From: Nitrospirota bacterium | GTDB taxonomy: Bacteria; Nitrospirota; Thermodesulfovibrionia; Thermodesulfovibrionales; Magnetobacteriaceae | Length of the DNA stretch: 8,086 nt | NCBI GenBank assembly: GCA_015232165.1 | Contig: JADGAE010000076.1 | Location: forward strand, 1 to 8,086 | Reading direction: 5' to 3' | Made by a program: the position numbers and the translations under genes | The notes under the pieces: generated by a model | Told to the model about the DNA's origin: nothing | The model's database searches: none | Seen by the model: the letters and a program-made list of their open reading frames with translations, nothing else | Shown: positions 5,900 to 8,086 of the stretch, piece after piece | Numbering within the stretch: the stretch's first letter is position 1 | How the letters are laid out: each line of letters opens with the position of its first letter

Positions 5900-8014
5900 A
5901 TGAAGAGGTATTTTTTATTACTGGGCGCGATGCTGATACTGATGCACGCATGTACGAAAACAGTCAAGCGAGTCGATCTGGAGCCTTTTGGCATAGGCGG
6001 TGTCAGCGACAACGCGACGTCGAGGATAATCCCTGGCAGTCGCTTTAAAGAACTCAATGGCCCTGAAAAGCAGAAGACCTCCGATGACAGGACAGAGACA
6101 CTCCAGATGCCCTCTTATGATAGGACTGCAAAGGACAAATTGGCCTTTGAACTGCACCCCGTTGACCCCAAGAGACTGGCCCTGGAGGACAAGCCGGTCA
6201 TGATAAACGTTGATGGTATGCCTCTGTCGGACTTCATAATATATGCCGTTGGCGACGCCTTAAAGGTAACGTTCTTCATAGATGAGGCGGTCAAGGGGAT
6301 GAAGACCCCCGTGACGCTCAGGATGACCAGGGAGATGTCCGCCGGCGGTGCACTGGATATTGTCGTGGAGCTGTTGCGACAGAAGGGTCTGCTGGTAGGT
6401 GAGAAGGCGGGCAGTCTGTATATACTAAAGCCGGCAACCGTCGGAGAACCAACCGATGTGAGGGTTGGCAGGATGCCTGCGGTCAGTTCGATGACCGTGG
6501 TTCAGATAGTCAACCTGACGCACGTTGGGGTTGCCGACCTTGCCCCCCTCATAGTTGAATTGTACAAGGGGGCTGTGACCACAAAGACCTATCCCAGGGA
6601 CAATGCGCTCATCCTAATGGGGCCGGCATCGGCCATGAAGGAGGTCATTAACTTCATAGACACCATTGATGTCCCATATCTTCACCAGAAAAAACTCTCC
6701 CTCATGAGATTGACCTACTGGAAACCGGAGGAGTTTGTCCTCCAGTTGACGTCTATACTAAAGGGGCTTGGCATACACGTGGCAGCGGACCATAAAGAAC
6801 CCGGTGTAATGCTTATCCAGATCAAGGCCCTAAATAGCGTGCTGGTATCAACGCCTGACCAACAGGGCATGGACTTTGTACAACAGTGGAGAGACAAGCT
6901 CGATAACACCGAGGCGGCTGGTGTTGAAGAAAGGGCTTTTTCCTATCTACCACTGTACTCAAAGGCCTCCGAACTTGTTAACTCCATACAGAAGCTCTAC
7001 GGTGTAATGACCAGTACGACAGATGGCAAGGCAAAGGTAGAAAGCAAGCCGCAGGTGGCAACCGCCACCACCACATCGCCTCCTGCCGTTGCTTCAGTTG
7101 CGGCAACATCAAGCGGGTTCTCCACACAAGGTCTAAAGATTGCCTCAGATGACAGGAGAAACATCGTGATGCTTATGACCACACCCTCAATATACAGAAA
7201 CATACTGGGACTGCTAAGGGAGCTTGACACACCGCCAAAGCAGGTGCTCATTGAGGCCACCATTGCCGAAATGGACATTGATGACCAGAACAACATGGGT
7301 TTTGAGTGGTACCTCTCCGGTAGAATGCTTGATGGCAAGTTTGCACTCTCCACGCTAGGACACCTTGGTCTGGATAACAGCTCAGGTATGGGATACCACT
7401 TCACGGCGGACAACTCAAAGGTAGAGGCGCTTATCAACATGCTGGCTACCGATAAAAAGATCGAAATCCTCTCCAAACCACACCTGATGGTACTGGACAA
7501 CACGGAGGCAACCATCCAGATAGGTAATGACGTGCCTATAATATCAAGCGAGGTCTCCTCCACGGACGTCAGCTCATCGACAACCAGCCCCAGTGTCCTG
7601 AGAAACGTCCAGTACAAAAGCACGGGCGTCCTGATGAGACTAAAGCCCACGATCAATGCCGAGGGGCTTGTCACCCTGGAGATATCCCAGGAGGTCAGCG
7701 AGGCACAAACCAATCAGACCTCCAAGATAGATTCCCCCCTGATATTGAAAAGACGAATAAATACCTCCGTTGTCGCCACCAACGGACAAACGGTTATAAT
7801 AGGAGGTATAAGGTCTAAAAACGTCGATTCCACGGAGACAAAGGTCCCCTTGCTTGGTGACATCCCCATCTTGGGGTATGCCTTTAAGAGCAGCTCTGAC
7901 AGGGTCAGAAGGACGGAGCTTATTGTGCTCATCACCCCCAGGATACTGTCAAATTTCGACGAAACATCCAACGTTACTCGGGAAATAAAGAACAGTTTCC
8001 TTCGGTTCAAATAA
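5900..8014 (+). CDS. gspD: Type II secretion system secretin GspD (predicted lipoprotein)
   Basis: The outer-membrane channel protein of a type II secretion system, 704 residues, near the usual 650-750. It has an N-terminal signal with a plausible lipobox, LMHAC, predicting lipidation at Cys18. Domains, approximately: N0 97-180 (INVDGMPLSDFIIYAVGDAL), N1 198-260 (VVQIVNLTHVGVADLAPLI), N2 266-340, N3 344-445 interrupted by an Ala/Thr/Ser/Pro-rich loop at 372-408, and secretin core 446-682. Core motifs are QVLIEATIAEM, KIEILSKPHLMVLDN, IGNDVPI, TNGQTVIIGGI, VPLLGDIPILGYAFKS and RTELIVLITPRIL. There is no clear C-terminal S-domain for a pilotin, which fits a self-lipidated secretin. The start ATG 5900 has GAGGT at 5888-5892. 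A type IV pilus PilQ is less likely because no AMIN domain is present and the N0-N1-N2-N3 layout is GspD-like, although the small M and C neighbours are pilus-like. Confidence 0.93.
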   Translation: MKRYFLLLGAMLILMHACTKTVKRVDLEPFGIGGVSDNATSRIIPGSRFKELNGPEKQKTSDDRTETLQMPSYDRTAKDKLAFELHPVDPKRLALEDKPVMINVDGMPLSDFIIYAVGDALKVTFFIDEAVKGMKTPVTLRMTREMSAGGALDIVVELLRQKGLLVGEKAGSLYILKPATVGEPTDVRVGRMPAVSSMTVVQIVNLTHVGVADLAPLIVELYKGAVTTKTYPRDNALILMGPASAMKEVINFIDTIDVPYLHQKKLSLMRLTYWKPEEFVLQLTSILKGLGIHVAADHKEPGVMLIQIKALNSVLVSTPDQQGMDFVQQWRDKLDNTEAAGVEERAFSYLPLYSKASELVNSIQKLYGVMTSTTDGKAKVESKPQVATATTTSPPAVASVAATSSGFSTQGLKIASDDRRNIVMLMTTPSIYRNILGLLRELDTPPKQVLIEATIAEMDIDDQNNMGFEWYLSGRMLDGKFALSTLGHLGLDNSSGMGYHFTADNSKVEALINMLATDKKIEILSKPHLMVLDNTEATIQIGNDVPIISSEVSSTDVSSSTTSPSVLRNVQYKSTGVLMRLKPTINAEGLVTLEISQEVSEAQTNQTSKIDSPLILKRRINTSVVATNGQTVIIGGIRSKNVDSTETKVPLLGDIPILGYAFKSSSDRVRRTELIVLITPRILSNFDETSNVTREIKNSFLRFK

Positions 8015-8024
8015 GAAACCTTCA

Positions 8025-8043
8025 TGAATATGAGTCATATTCA
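8025..8043. promoter_or_regulatory. Operator-like palindrome after gspD
   Basis: TGAATATGA-G-TCATATTCA is a perfect 9-bp inverted repeat around one central base, beginning 10 bases after the gspD stop. A one-base loop and the lack of a T-run argue against a terminator. Its form suits binding by a dimeric regulator ahead of a downstream gene, but no protein is implicated. Confidence 0.45.
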
Positions 8044-8053
8044 CCCCCGCCGA

Positions 8054-8069
8054 TGAAAATGTATTTTCA
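8054..8069. promoter_or_regulatory. Second operator-like palindrome
   Basis: TGAAAAT-GT-ATTTTCA has 7-bp arms and lies about 28 bases, centre to centre, after the previous palindrome. Both sites begin with TGAA and end with TTCAC (the last C lies just outside the symmetric part), so they may be two sites for one regulator. A weak hairpin is the alternative. Confidence 0.4.
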
Positions 8070-8086
8070 CGGTAACTTAGGATTGA

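Noticed and set aside
6997..7713. Long antisense reading frame (238 codons) opposite gspD
   Set aside because: It lies wholly within the secretin core on the other strand, has low-complexity Ser/Leu-rich translation typical of an antisense shadow, and shows no recognisable family.

Overview
The window is a stretch of bacterial chromosome with every gene on the + strand. Family content (HtpG, a DUF4912 protein beside a GH57 branching enzyme, and a type II secretion block with short PilO/PilP-like M and C proteins) and G/C-rich hairpin repeats between genes suggest a Gram-negative, didermic bacterium. My best guess is Nitrospirota or a deltaproteobacterial-type lineage. This is inference: no rRNA or other phylogenetic marker is present.

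Layout. (1) 1-1562: HtpG (Hsp90) chaperone, lacking roughly its first 115 residues because the window begins inside the gene. (2) 1563-1762: intergenic region with a structured G/C-rich repeat and a candidate sigma-70 promoter. (3) 1763-4728: an alpha-glucan (glycogen) block consisting of a DUF4912 protein and a GH57 1,4-alpha-glucan branching enzyme. These two are separated by a zeta-toxin-like gene, which is frameshifted and has no usable start codon, and by a small intact partner gene of 76 codons. (4) 4729-4861: intergenic region with short A-rich tandem repeats and a second copy of the G/C-rich repeat with its modules in swapped order. (5) 4862-8014: a tight operon of type II secretion genes, gspM-like (PilO-like), gspC-like and gspD (lipoprotein secretin). 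(6) 8015-8086: two operator-like palindromes before whatever follows.

The main discovery candidate is in block 3. A 24-bp sequence covering the last codons of the DUF4912 gene and a GGAGAG ribosome-binding-type motif occurs twice (2295-2318 and 3105-3128, 22 of 24 identical, offset exactly 810 bp), and it brackets the toxin/partner cassette. Joining the sequence across the two copies gives a DUF4912 gene whose TGA stop overlaps the ATG of the GH57 gene as ATGA, a classical coupled operon junction. The sequence therefore looks like a toxin-antitoxin-type cassette that landed in the coupling junction of a glycogen operon, after which the toxin decayed while its small partner stayed open.

How the genes work together: the GH57 enzyme makes alpha-1,6 branches in alpha-glucan, and the DUF4912 protein is its probable accessory. 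The M, C and D proteins would form the inner-membrane linkers and outer-membrane channel of a secretion machine whose remaining genes (E, F, G and so on) should lie downstream. HtpG is a general chaperone with no evident link to either block.
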